A stretch of DNA of 64,000 nt from CAZYSK01 sp964649415 (GCA_964649415.1 CAZYSK010000021.1:17708-81707); one strand, 5' to 3'; shown: positions 16,478-25,169, numbered from the stretch's first letter. Numbers and translations are program-made. The notes: generated from the sequence alone by a model not told the origin.

Positions 16478-18505
16478 CTACTTGGGAATGGCGGCGCGGG
16501 CAGCGGCCGCAAACTGGGACAGGCCGCGCTCCCCAAACATGGTGGCGCTGCGCTCCAGCAGGGGTACCGCTTCAGCTTCATGCTCGTGCGCCAGCAGGTA
16601 GCGGCCATAGTAGTACAGGCCGCGGGCGGTGGAGTACGCGTCGCCTATGGCCTGGTAGAGCGAGAGAGCCTGCTCGAACATGCCCCTGCCTGCCTCGATC
16701 TCCCGGTGCATCCCGGCCATACTGAGCAAAGTGTTGGCCTCGCCCAGCCGGTCCCCGACGGCGCGGAACAGATCTAGCGCATCCCCGTACGATTCCAGCG
16801 CCCCCTCGTTTTCCTTCAGGAAGCTCTGCACGTCGCCGATGACCCGCAGCGTGTTGGCCTCGCCCAGCCGGTCCCCAACGGCGCGGAACAGCTCCAGCGC
16901 ATCCTCGTACGATTCCAGCGCCCCCTCGTTTTCGTCCCGAAAGCGCTGCACGTCGCCGATAGCCCGCAGCGTGTTGGCCTCGCCCAGCCGGTCCCCGACG
17001 GCGCGGAACAGCTCCAGCGCATCCTCGTACGATTCCAGCGCCCCCTCGTTTTNNNNNNNNNNNNNNNNNNNNNNNNNNNNNNNNNNNNNNNNNNNNNNNN
17101 NNNNNNNNNNNNNNNNNNNNNNNNNNNNNNNNNNNNNNNNNNNNNNNNNNNNCGTGTTGGCCTCGCCCAGCCGGTCCCCGACGGCGCGGAACAGCTCCAG
17201 CGCATCCCCGTACGATTCCAGCGCCCCCTCGTTTTCGTCCCGAAAGCGCTGCACGTCGCCGATAGCCCGCAGCGTGTTGGCCTCGCCCAGCCGGTCCCCG
17301 ACGGCGCGGAACAGCTCCAGCGCATCCCCGTACGATTCCAGCGCCCCCTCGTTTTCGTCCCGAAAGCGCTGCACGTCGCCGATAGCCCGCAGCGTGTTGG
17401 CCTCGCCCAGCCGGTCCCCGACGGCGCGGAACAGCTCCAGCGCATCCCCGTACGATTCCAGCGCCCCCTCGTTTTCCTTCAGGAAGCGCTGCACGTCGCC
17501 GATGGCCCGCAGCGTGTTGGCCTCGCCCAGCCGGGACCCGACGGCGCGGAACAGCTCCAGCGCCTCGTCCAGCATCTCCAGGGCACGGCTCGCCTCGCCC
17601 TCCCCCAGAAGGGCTGACGCCATGTTCTGTAGGCTCTCGGCGCGGGCACCGGCGTCGTCCCCGGCGGCGGACAGCGCCCGCTCGTACCAATCCATTGCCG
17701 CCAGTCGCCCCTGCTGAAGCTGTGCGATACGCCCCAGGTTGTTCATCGCCTCAGCCTGTTGTCGCCGGTCGCCCCCGGCCCGCGCCAGGGTCAACTGCTG
17801 CTGCAAGTGCTCGACGGCTTCGTCGTTGCGATCGTCGAAGTAGAGCAGGTAAGCGATCTTGCCGTGCAGCCCGGCCCGAGCGGCCGGCGGCGCTTCCTCC
17901 TCCTCGTACTCGCGCAGCAGACCGCCGAACAGGCGCATCTGCCGTTTCCAATCGTCACGGCCCACCAATCGCACCGGTTGACCAGCCCACGCCCCGCGTA
18001 CCTCGGTCAGCACCTGCGGCGACTGGATAGTGAAATCGAACACCCCGCTTCGCTGGGACCAGAAATTCGGCGCAGCGCGTACCCCTTCGCTCCAGGCATC
18101 CCGGCTGATCCAGAAGACCAGGCCCAGCCGGTGCGCAGCCAGGTTCTCCCGTTCCGCCTCCAGATACTGCCACACCGCGCCTTCCGTTTGCTCCAGGTCA
18201 AAGAAGAAGACCACAGCCCGGCTCTGGCCCCTAGGGATGTCCGCCAGATAGTCGAGGGGGTTGGAATGCTGAGACGACAGCGTGAACTCGTAGACCGGCA
18301 CCGGAGACAGGAGCTCGTGCAGAACACCGGCCACCTCGTCGCGCACGGGCACGGTGTTATACACGGCAAAGGCCCACGCGCCCTCCTCGGCATATCGCAT
18401 CAGCACCGCCAGTTCGGCCAGATCCTGGCGGGCCAGGTGGGCTGGAAGCTGGGACGCCAGTTTTTCCAGCGTCGCCAGGGCCGAACGCGTCTCTGGACCT
18501 GCCAT
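16478..18505 (-). CDS. Protein with unclassified N-terminal domain and highly repetitive TPR array
   Basis: About 675 residues, with the true length unknown because of a gap. Residues 1-200 form an alpha/beta domain without a Walker motif. Its blocks AVVFFFDLEQTEGAVWQYLE, HRLGLVFWISRD and APNFWSQRSGVFDF resemble the region after the P-loop in STAND-type NTPases (inference). TPR motifs begin near 230. From about 330, 40-residue units (core ENEGALESYGDALELFRAVG) repeat with almost no divergence at the DNA level. An N run (17053-17152) interrupts them. A divergent TPR end (SMAGMHREIEAGRGMFEQALSLYQAIGDAYS) closes the protein. It starts six bases after the stop of the AAA ATPase gene, so the two are translationally linked and probably work together. 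Such TPR arrays bind protein partners. Confidence 0.85.
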   Translation of the reverse strand: MAGPETRSALATLEKLASQLPAHLARQDLAELAVLMRYAEEGAWAFAVYNTVPVRDEVAGVLHELLSPVPVYEFTLSSQHSNPLDYLADIPRGQSRAVVFFFDLEQTEGAVWQYLEAERENLAAHRLGLVFWISRDAWSEGVRAAPNFWSQRSGVFDFTIQSPQVLTEVRGAWAGQPVRLVGRDDWKRQMRLFGGLLREYEEEEAPPAARAGLHGKIAYLLYFDDRNDEAVEHLQQQLTLARAGGDRRQQAEAMNNLGRIAQLQQGRLAAMDWYERALSAAGDDAGARAESLQNMASALLGEGEASRALEMLDEALELFRAVGSRLGEANTLRAIGDVQRFLKENEGALESYGDALELFRAVGDRLGEANTLRAIGDVQRFRDENEGALESYGDALELFRAVGDRLGEANTLRAIGDVQRFRDENEGALESYGDALELFRAVGDRLGEANTXXXXXXXXXXXXXXXXXXXXXXXXXXXXXXXXXXNEGALESYEDALELFRAVGDRLGEANTLRAIGDVQRFRDENEGALESYEDALELFRAVGDRLGEANTLRVIGDVQSFLKENEGALESYGDALDLFRAVGDRLGEANTLLSMAGMHREIEAGRGMFEQALSLYQAIGDAYSTARGLYYYGRYLLAHEHEAEAVPLLERSATMFGERGLSQFAAAARAAIPK
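16733..17572 (-). repeat. 120-bp near-identical tandem repeats inside the TPR gene
   Basis: Units of exactly 120 bp (40 codons) repeat with only a few differing bases; for example 17218-17337 and 17338-17457 are practically identical. The 100-N run at 17053-17152 lies inside. By repeat phase the missing length should be 37 + 120n bases, so the true copy number is unknown. Confidence 0.93.
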
Positions 18506-18511
18506 GGCAGA

Positions 18512-19813
18512 CTACGTCTCCTCCTCAGTCACGTCCCGAGCCGCACTCTCGGCCACGCGTTCGAGGACCAGGGGCAGCGCCACCGGGTGGACGTCGCACC
18601 ACGGATTCCCGTCCGCGTATTCCAACAGCGCGCGCGTCTGCAGCAGGCGCAACACCGCCGCGTCACCGCTCAGTTGCTTGTCCATGTGGCGCTCATACAG
18701 CACCGGGTAGTCGTCGCGGCTCAGGCCGGCGACGAAATTCGCCCGCTCCTCGCCGATGGCCGCCTCGGCGCTCTCGACGGAGATCGTCTCGCCACCGGCG
18801 GCGATGGCGTTCACCGCCGAGCGCCGGACCAGTTGGACCAGTGTGCGCATCAGTCCCCCGCTGGCCCTTATGATCTGGTCCCGGGCGTCGTCCTCGATCA
18901 GGCCATCCGCCATGCGCACCGCCAGCGCCTCCCTGAGGCACGCCAGCCCCCCGCGGTTGGGACTCCCGTCCGGGTCCGTGACCTTGAAATTAGGCAGCAT
19001 GAAGGTCTCGGTGAAGTGGTCCCTGATCAGGTTGAAATCGGCGCCCGAGTAGCGCAGGCCGATGGGGAACGTGTAGATTGTCGAGGCGCGAAAGGCCGTC
19101 AGGGCGTAGGCGTGGCCCCGGAAGATCTCGCGCGCCCGGCTCAGATCTGGTTTGTCCGTCCCCTCGACGAAGAACAGCACAGGGCGCTTGTAGCTGACGA
19201 GCACCGAGTCGGCGACCTGGTTGATCTTGTCGTGCAGCTCGGCCAGCCGCGACTCAACCTGCCGCCGAATCGCGTCACGGGTGGCCGCCTCGCTGGCGAA
19301 CTTGGTCTGAAACTCCACGGCCAGGAAGTTGACCTTGGCCGACAGCTCCGCCCCGGCGGGCGGGGTGCGAAAATTGGCCGGGCCAAAGATGACCGTCTCG
19401 ATGAAGCTCGCGACGTCATCCCACACGTCGCCGGCGATCTGCGCCGGTGCCTTGCCCAACACGTCGGGCTCTGTGGCGCGCTGGAAAAGCGAGGTCGCCA
19501 TGCCGAGGATCAGGTCTACGTGCGTCAGGTCGGCTATGCTGGTGAAGAAACGCACGTCCAGGGGCACGATGAGGAACTGGCGCTTGATCTCCTCCGCCAG
19601 CCTGTTGAGCGTCGTGGACTTGCCGCTCCCTACGTGTCCCGTGAACAGGATCTTCACCGGCTGGTTCGCCAATCCCAGCCCCTGCAGGTAGATCTTGATC
19701 TGCTTGAGCGGGTTGCCCGGCCGGTCAATGTACCAATCCCTCAGCGCCTGCCCCCTCAGAGGCTGCGTTGGATCAAAGGCACGGATGACCTCGGGCAGTG
19801 TATCGGCTCTCAT
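18512..19813 (-). CDS. AAA-type ATPase paired with TPR protein
   Basis: 433 residues. Walker A GHVGSGKSTTLNRL lies at about 60-73. A hydrophobic strand ending in acid, PVLFFVEGTDKPD, fits Walker B. The rest (TLVQLVRRSAVNAI, VESAEAAIGEERANF) looks like a C-terminal winged-helix/lid part of AAA or STAND-like ATPases. GGAGG precedes the ATG at 19813 and a promoter lies further upstream. A longer reading would add 12 residues. The gene for a repetitive TPR protein follows after six bases. I infer an ATP-driven switch with the TPR protein as sensor or scaffold; the function is unknown. A conserved ATPase next to a hypervariable repeat protein, divergent from a helicase operon, is compatible with a defence role but does not prove it. 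Confidence 0.84.
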   Translation of the reverse strand: MRADTLPEVIRAFDPTQPLRGQALRDWYIDRPGNPLKQIKIYLQGLGLANQPVKILFTGHVGSGKSTTLNRLAEEIKRQFLIVPLDVRFFTSIADLTHVDLILGMATSLFQRATEPDVLGKAPAQIAGDVWDDVASFIETVIFGPANFRTPPAGAELSAKVNFLAVEFQTKFASEAATRDAIRRQVESRLAELHDKINQVADSVLVSYKRPVLFFVEGTDKPDLSRAREIFRGHAYALTAFRASTIYTFPIGLRYSGADFNLIRDHFTETFMLPNFKVTDPDGSPNRGGLACLREALAVRMADGLIEDDARDQIIRASGGLMRTLVQLVRRSAVNAIAAGGETISVESAEAAIGEERANFVAGLSRDDYPVLYERHMDKQLSGDAAVLRLLQTRALLEYADGNPWCDVHPVALPLVLERVAESAARDVTEEET

Positions 19814-19870
19814 TGGCTCCCTCCTCCTCGCCCGCTGCATCCTCAACATCCCAATTCACCGCGCGCCGCT

Positions 19871-19900
19871 ATTATATCACAACCCACCAACGACTTCCAA
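19871..19900 (-). promoter_or_regulatory. Promoter of the ATPase/TPR operon
   Basis: On the minus strand TTGGAA (19900-19895), an 18-base spacer and TATAAT (19876-19871), about 58 bases before the ATG at 19813. Confidence 0.6.
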
Positions 19901-19907
19901 ATTACCG

Positions 19908-19983
19908 TTTTGCCGATTTGCTGACTTGCCCATTTGCTGATTTGCTGACTTGCTGACTTGCCGACTTGCTCCATTTGCCGATT
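19908..19983. repeat. Short tandem repeat based on TTGCTGA/TTGCCGA
   Basis: About 75 bp made of 7- to 8-bp variants (TTGCCGA, TTGCTGA, CTTGCTGA, TTGCCCA) in tandem between the two divergent promoters. The rightward -35 box is formed by its last unit. Confidence 0.8.
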
Positions 19984-20002
19984 CCCCACAATCTGCTATA
20001 AT
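19975..20002 (+). promoter_or_regulatory. Promoter of the DUF488/RecQ operon
   Basis: TTGCCG (19975-19980), a 16-base spacer and TATAAT (19997-20002) with an extended TGC. The transcript would start near 20009, 50 bases before the first gene. Confidence 0.7.
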
Positions 20003-20059
20003 CTTCCTCGGCCCCTTTGTCACTACAGACCCACATAGACAGCCACACCGAGGACAACC

Positions 20060-20560
20060 GTGCCCGAGCATCTGCTGGTTTACACCATCGGCCACAGCGA
20101 CCACACCACGCCGGCGTTCGTTGACCTGCTGCGCCAGCACGAGATCGCGCTCGTCGCGGACGTGCGCAGCCAGCCCTACAGCCGCTGGGCATCGCACTTC
20201 AACCGCGAGACGCTGGCCCGCGACCTGGAGGACGCCGGCATCGCCTATCGGTTCATGGGCGACTCGCTCGGAGGCCGCCCCACCGATCCATCTCTGTACA
20301 ACCCAGGACAGGAACGCCCCGACTACGCGCGCGTCGAGCAGACGCCCGCCTATCAGGCCGGGATCGATCGCCTGATCGAGCTGGCCCGGTCCGCGCGCGT
20401 GGCGCTGATGTGCGGCGAGGGCGACCATCGCCAGTGCCATCGCCACCTGCTCGTCACTCAGACACTCCTGGCGCGCGGTGTGCGCGTGCTCCACATCCAG
20501 CCCGACGGCGACACGGTCGCGGGCGAGCGCATCGCCCGGCAGCTCTCGCTGTTCGAATAG
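20060..20560 (+). CDS. DUF488 family protein (first copy)
   Basis: 166 residues, the typical DUF488 length. Hallmarks: YTIGHSDHTTPAFVDLL at the N-terminus, VADVRSQPYSRWASHFN, IAYRFMGDSLGGRP and the C-terminal ALMCGEGDHRQCHRHLL (the C-x-E-x5-C-H-R pattern). DUF488 has a nucleotide/deoxyribosyltransferase-like fold; its biochemical role is unsettled. GTG start at 20060. It opens a four-gene plus-strand cluster ending with a RecQ helicase, suggesting a role with DNA or modified nucleotides (inference). Confidence 0.9.
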   Translation: MPEHLLVYTIGHSDHTTPAFVDLLRQHEIALVADVRSQPYSRWASHFNRETLARDLEDAGIAYRFMGDSLGGRPTDPSLYNPGQERPDYARVEQTPAYQAGIDRLIELARSARVALMCGEGDHRQCHRHLLVTQTLLARGVRVLHIQPDGDTVAGERIARQLSLFE

Positions 20561-20569
20561 GAAAACGCC

Positions 20570-21037
20570 GTGACCTCCAACGACCACCGCCCGCCAGCGC
20601 CCCTCGTGTACACCATCGGCTACCAGCGTAAGCCGCTGGCGGCCCTCATCGGGCAACTGCGCGAGGCCGGTGTAGACGCGGTGATCGACGTGCGCCTGCG
20701 GAACACCTCCCACCTGGCTGGCTACACGAAGCAAGATGACCTGGCCTTCCTGCTGCAGGAGGGTTTCTCCATCGGCTATGAGCATCACCCCGAGCTGGCC
20801 CCCACGCCGGAGATCTTCGCCGCCTATCGTGAGGACCACGACTGGAGCGCATACGAGGCCCGTTTCCTCCCGCTCCTGGAGGAGCGAGCTGCTGGCTCCA
20901 TCGGCCGAGAGATATTGGCCCGCTATCGCGCGCCGTGCCTGCTGTGCGCCGAGCCAACAGCCGAACACTGCCATCGTCGCCTGGTCGCCGAGCACTGGGC
21001 CAGGCACGTGCCAGAGTTGACCATCATTCATCTATAG
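20570..21037 (+). CDS. DUF488 family protein (second copy)
   Basis: 155 residues, nine bases after the first DUF488 gene and clearly a different subfamily. It shows YTIGYQRKPLAALIGQL, AVIDVRLRNTSHLAGYTKQDDLAFLL and LLCAEPTAEHCHRRLVAEHW. The GYQRKP and DVR blocks are the family core, but the sequence between them differs from copy one, so the pair may recognise different ligands or form a heteromer (inference). GTG start. Confidence 0.9.
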   Translation: MTSNDHRPPAPLVYTIGYQRKPLAALIGQLREAGVDAVIDVRLRNTSHLAGYTKQDDLAFLLQEGFSIGYEHHPELAPTPEIFAAYREDHDWSAYEARFLPLLEERAAGSIGREILARYRAPCLLCAEPTAEHCHRRLVAEHWARHVPELTIIHL

Positions 21038-21067
21038 CGGCTAAGAAACCAGGTCGTTCGCTGCTCA

Positions 21068-21171
21068 AGCCAGACCTGACAGGTTTACAGGAAGACTCCG
21101 AGGTCAAAGGCGCTTCCGTCTGGAGAGACACCTGCGTCGATAACCAACACTCAAAACCTGTCAGGTCTTGA
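21068..21171. repeat. Wide-spaced inverted repeat (GACCTGACAGGTTT family)
   Basis: AGACCTGACAGGTTT near 21073 and AAACCTGTCAGGTCT near 21154 are inverted copies about 65 bases apart, in the 157-base interval before the next gene. Each half-site is itself partly palindromic (CCTGACAGG). A related fragment occurs near 52801. Confidence 0.7.
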
Positions 21172-21194
21172 GTCACGCCATAGGGAGATCGCCC

Positions 21195-21917
21195 ATGCCA
21201 CGGCAAGAAGTCCTCATCCTGGCCATGACCAAGATGCTCGCCGGCATCTGTGCGGCCGGCTTCACCCACGACAGCGACCCCGTCACCGGCCTGCAGTGGG
21301 TGCGCCCGGTGCGCGAGGGCAGCACACTCCTGCCGGGCGACGTGAGCGACGCCGGTGGCCGGCTGCTTCAGTGTGGGGACGTGGCGGAATTGGACCTCAT
21401 CGCGCCACGCCCCAACCCGCCCCACGTCGAGGACTGGCTCACCGACTTCATCCACCACCGGCCGCGCGTCGTGCGCCGGCTTGAGGGCGACAAACGCGCG
21501 CGCTTCTTCGCCAGGTACCTCGACCGCGCACCGGAGGACGTGCTACTTACCCACACCCGCTCTCTCTGCCTGGTACAGCCCGAGCATGTGTGGGCAAGTT
21601 ACTGGCGCGACGCCTACTCCGGCAAGTACGAGGCCCGCATGCGCTTCGTGCTGCCGGGCGATGCCAACCACCCCCGGGCCACGGGCCGGCGCGGCGTCTC
21701 CGTGACCGATCTCAAGTGGCGTGCGCTGGGCCAGGCCTGGCTGGGCCAGAACGGCGGTTCCCTGGCGCTGGATCACGACGCACTCCGCGAGCGGCTGGGC
21801 GCCGAGGCCATCTATCTGGCCGTCGGCCTGAGCCGAAACTGGGAAGGCGAGTACTGGCCCCTCGTCATCGGCGTGCACACGGTGCCGGACTACGACACGC
21901 CCGAGCGCCAACCCTGA
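21195..21917 (+). CDS. Conserved hypothetical protein, possibly dual OB-fold
   Basis: 240 residues. GGGAG lies six bases before the ATG at 21195. The sequence is beta-rich: MPRQEVLILAMTKMLAGICAAGF, then TGLQWVRPVREGSTLLPGDVSDAGG, GDVAELDLIAPRPNPPHVEDW, and C-terminal VSVTDLKWRALG and EAIYLAVGLSRNWEGEYWPLVIGVHTVP. The pattern of short strands around two small barrels and its neighbours make me suspect a dual OB-type nucleic-acid-binding protein, as sometimes found with DUF488 proteins; I cannot confirm this from sequence alone. It sits between two DUF488 genes and a RecQ helicase on the same strand. No catalytic motif is seen. Confidence 0.8.
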   Translation: MPRQEVLILAMTKMLAGICAAGFTHDSDPVTGLQWVRPVREGSTLLPGDVSDAGGRLLQCGDVAELDLIAPRPNPPHVEDWLTDFIHHRPRVVRRLEGDKRARFFARYLDRAPEDVLLTHTRSLCLVQPEHVWASYWRDAYSGKYEARMRFVLPGDANHPRATGRRGVSVTDLKWRALGQAWLGQNGGSLALDHDALRERLGAEAIYLAVGLSRNWEGEYWPLVIGVHTVPDYDTPERQP

Positions 21918-21953
21918 GCCCTGGTTCTCTCCCTTCACCCGGAGGCAAGCCCA

Positions 21954-24900
21954 ATGACCGATAAGCAACATCGCATAGTCCCCGACCTAGAGATCACCCT
22001 CAACGAGGTCCCCGAGCTCAGCGGAAATGAGCGCAGCCGGCTGCTCAACTTTCTCCTGCGGTGGGAGCACGTGGACGCCGTCCACGCCTGCCTCGACGCC
22101 CTCATCCCGGCCAGGCCGAAGCTTGTCTCGCTGCTCGACTTCCGGGCGCGCACCTTCCTGGCTCAGGACCGCCCCGAAGACGCGCTGGCCGTGATGGACA
22201 AGCGCCTGCAGCTCAGGGCATCGCTCACCGCCCGCGCGCTCCTGGCCCGCGCACACCTGGCCCGCGGCGACGTGGAGGCCGCCCACGAGATCGTCCAGGC
22301 GCTCATCGAGGAACAGGACGAGAGCACGATGGCCTGGAGCCTGCTGGCGGAGATCGCGCTGGCCCGCGGGGAGACGGAGGCCGCGCTGGACGCCTACCGG
22401 CGCGTCCACGAATTGCGTCCCCAGAGCCGCGCCTACCTGATAGGCATGGTGGCCCTCTACCAGGCGCGCGAGGACTGGGTGACCGCCAGCGGCTACGCCG
22501 TGCGCCTGCTGCGCAGCGCCGACGCTGAGAGACCCCTCAGCGTCACCTACCTGCGCCGCCTGCGCGACTACTTCCAGGCCAGCGGCGAGGAGACGCGCGT
22601 CGCCGATCTGGAGGCCGAGCTGGCGCGCCGCCACACCGCCGAGGTGCAGCAGTTGCGAGAGGCCCTCTCGCCCGCTCCACGGGCACGGCGCACCCGTGCC
22701 CGTGCCCGTGCCCCACGCCCCGCCCCGGTCGAGAGACGGGAGCCACCGCCCGTCGAACACCTGCCCACGTTCGACCAGGTGCCGGTCTCCGAAGACGAGC
22801 GCGAGCACGTCACCGAGGCCGTCCGGCGGCTCTTCGGCTTCGAGACCCTCCTCCCCGGCCAGTTGCAGACCATCGCCTGCGTCCTGCGAGGCGAGGACGT
22901 GTTGACGATCCTCCCGACGGGCGGCGGCAAGTCGCTGTGCTATCAGCTCCCGGCGCTGCTGTCCCAGCAGGGAGCCACGCTCGTCATCTCGCCCCTCATC
23001 GCGCTGATGAAGGACCAGGTGGACTCGCTGCCGGACAAACTGAGAAGCCGGGCGACCACCATCAACTCCAGCCTGGACAGAGACGCATTGCGGCACCGGC
23101 TGGGGCACATCGCCGGCGGTGCCTACCGGCTGATCTACGCCGCCCCGGAGCGACTGCGCCAGCCGCCCTTCCTCCACGCGCTGCGGCAGGCAGGGGTGGA
23201 CCGGCTGGTCATTGACGAGGCACACTGTGTCAGTATGTGGGGCCACAACTTCCGGCCCGACTACCTCACCATCGGGCAGGCCCGGCAGGCGCTGGACAAC
23301 CCGCCGCTGCTGGCGATGACGGCCACCGCGCCGTCCCGCGTGCGGCGCGACATCCTTCGCCGCCTGGGCGACATGCGCGTCATCGGAGGCGACGTGACCC
23401 GCCCCAACCTGCACCTGGAGGTGTTCCACGCCGGCAACGCCGACGAGAAACTGCGCCACCTGCTAGCCTTCTGCCGCGCGGAACGCGGTAGCGGCATCGT
23501 GTATGCCGGCACCCGCGCTCGGAGCGAGAGAATCGCCGCACTGCTGCGCCGCTACGGCCTCGCTGCGGGCCACTATCACGCCGGCATTCCCAACCGGGCC
23601 GAGGTGCAGGATATGTTCATGGCCGACCGCATCCGCGTGGTCGTAGCGACCATCGCCTTCGGCCTGGGCATCGACAAGCCGGATATTCGCTTCATCGTCC
23701 ATTTCGTCCCCTCCAATTCACTGGAGGCCTACTACCAGGAGGCGGGCCGTAGCGGGCGCGACGGCCTGCCTGCCCGCTGCCTGCTGATGGTTGCACCCTC
23801 AGATCGCGCCGGGCTGACCCGTCGCGCGCGCCGGGACGTGCTGCCCATCGACTTCCTGCGCACGGTCTACGCGGTCGTCAGGCGCCGCCTGAACGGAGAG
23901 CAGGTGGGCCGCGTGGCGGCGGCCGATCTGGAGCGCGACCTGCAGACCGACGTCACGCGCATACGCGTCGCACTCAGCCTGCTGGAGGAGGTAGAGCTGT
24001 TGCGGCGCGGCCCCGACCTGCCCCGCGCTGCCGTCGTATGCCAGGAGGCCATCGCCCAGGACGGCACCTTGCCCCCCGAGCTGGACGCCTTCTGCCAGAC
24101 CGCCCGGCTGCGACAGGGCCAACCCCTGACGCTGGACCTGGCGGACGTGGCCCGGCGCGCCGGGCTGACACTGGAAGGCGCGGAGCGGCAGGTGCTGGAG
24201 TGGGCAGACGCCGGATTGCTCAGCTACCGTCCGGCCGGGCGCGACCTGCTGCTGGAACTGCTGCCGCCGCCGCCGGACGCCACCGAGCGCATCGACAGGC
24301 TATTGGAGCGCTACGAGACCGTCCAACTCCAGCGCGTGGACGAGATCATCGCCTACGCCCGAACCAAGCGCTGCCGCCACGGGCACATCAACGCCTACCT
24401 CGGCGGCCGCATCATCGAACGCTGCACCGCGTGTGACAACTGCGTCGAGATCGCCCCGCCGCCCGACCCGGGCCTGCCTGACGAGCGGGAGCAGTTGCGG
24501 ACCGTGTTGCAGTGCGTTTCGGCGGCGGAGTGGAGTTGGGGACGGCGCACGCTGGCACGCATCCTGCGCGGGGATGATCAGGGACACCCCGGCACGAGGG
24601 CGCTCCACGACAAGGCCCGCACCTGTGCCGCCTTCGGCGCGCTGAGCTTCCGCTCCGCAGTGGCCGTGGAGCACATGTTGGACGACCTCGAGGCCGGCGG
24701 GTTCCTCCAGCCACGCCGTCTCGAACACGGCGGCATCGTGCTCGACCTGAGTCCCGCAGGCCAGGCAGCGCTCGAAGACCCAACCCGGCTGGATGCTCTC
24801 GTCGATCCGGAGCCGACACCCGTATCACGCGATTCGTCCAGGGAACGTCGCAAGGAACCCCCCAGTGAAGAGGCACCAGCCCCAGAGGTGGATGAGACGC

Positions 24901-25148
24901 TCTTTGAGGCGCTGCGCGCGTGGCGGCTGCAGCAGGCCCATGAACAGGAAGTGCCCGCCTATGTCATCTTCCACGACAGCCACCTTCGCGCCATCGCCGC
25001 GCACCAACCTGTCACAGTAGAGGCGCTGTCCAGACTGAAGGGCATCGGACCAGCCAAGCTAGAGCGGTACGGGGCTGCCGTAATCGAACTGGTACGCGAG
25101 CACGTGGGAAACGATCTCCAGCCCGATTTATCGGGCGCTGCTCTCTAG
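21954..25148 (+). CDS. RecQ-family ATP-dependent DNA helicase with N-terminal TPR domain
   Basis: 1064 residues, much longer than ordinary RecQ (about 600-700). Residues 1-225 are TPR-like helices (ARAHLARGDVEAAHEIVQAL). A basic Arg/Pro linker (about 240-265) follows. The helicase core starts near 285: motif 0 GFETLLPGQLQTI, motif I LPTGGGKSLCYQLPALL (Lys near 325), motif II VIDEAHCVSMWGHNFRPDY (about 420), motif III MTATAP, motifs V/VI FGLGIDKPDIRF and QEAGRSGRDG (about 597). A RecQ zinc-binding region has CRHGH and CTACDNC (about 806-829). An HRDC domain (about 980-1055) closes the protein. It unwinds DNA 3' to 5'. The TPR addition and the DUF488 neighbours set it apart from housekeeping RecQ. 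Confidence 0.95.
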   Translation: MTDKQHRIVPDLEITLNEVPELSGNERSRLLNFLLRWEHVDAVHACLDALIPARPKLVSLLDFRARTFLAQDRPEDALAVMDKRLQLRASLTARALLARAHLARGDVEAAHEIVQALIEEQDESTMAWSLLAEIALARGETEAALDAYRRVHELRPQSRAYLIGMVALYQAREDWVTASGYAVRLLRSADAERPLSVTYLRRLRDYFQASGEETRVADLEAELARRHTAEVQQLREALSPAPRARRTRARARAPRPAPVERREPPPVEHLPTFDQVPVSEDEREHVTEAVRRLFGFETLLPGQLQTIACVLRGEDVLTILPTGGGKSLCYQLPALLSQQGATLVISPLIALMKDQVDSLPDKLRSRATTINSSLDRDALRHRLGHIAGGAYRLIYAAPERLRQPPFLHALRQAGVDRLVIDEAHCVSMWGHNFRPDYLTIGQARQALDNPPLLAMTATAPSRVRRDILRRLGDMRVIGGDVTRPNLHLEVFHAGNADEKLRHLLAFCRAERGSGIVYAGTRARSERIAALLRRYGLAAGHYHAGIPNRAEVQDMFMADRIRVVVATIAFGLGIDKPDIRFIVHFVPSNSLEAYYQEAGRSGRDGLPARCLLMVAPSDRAGLTRRARRDVLPIDFLRTVYAVVRRRLNGEQVGRVAAADLERDLQTDVTRIRVALSLLEEVELLRRGPDLPRAAVVCQEAIAQDGTLPPELDAFCQTARLRQGQPLTLDLADVARRAGLTLEGAERQVLEWADAGLLSYRPAGRDLLLELLPPPPDATERIDRLLERYETVQLQRVDEIIAYARTKRCRHGHINAYLGGRIIERCTACDNCVEIAPPPDPGLPDEREQLRTVLQCVSAAEWSWGRRTLARILRGDDQGHPGTRALHDKARTCAAFGALSFRSAVAVEHMLDDLEAGGFLQPRRLEHGGIVLDLSPAGQAALEDPTRLDALVDPEPTPVSRDSSRERRKEPPSEEAPAPEVDETLFEALRAWRLQQAHEQEVPAYVIFHDSHLRAIAAHQPVTVEALSRLKGIGPAKLERYGAAVIELVREHVGNDLQPDLSGAAL

Positions 25149-25169
25149 ACCGGGCACTTCATGCCCGGT
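25149..25169 (+). terminator. Hairpin just after recQ
   Basis: ACCGGGCA (25149-25156) and TGCCCGGT (25162-25169) form an eight-pair stem with a five-base loop, starting at the base after the RecQ stop. No U tract follows, so termination is uncertain. Confidence 0.45.
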
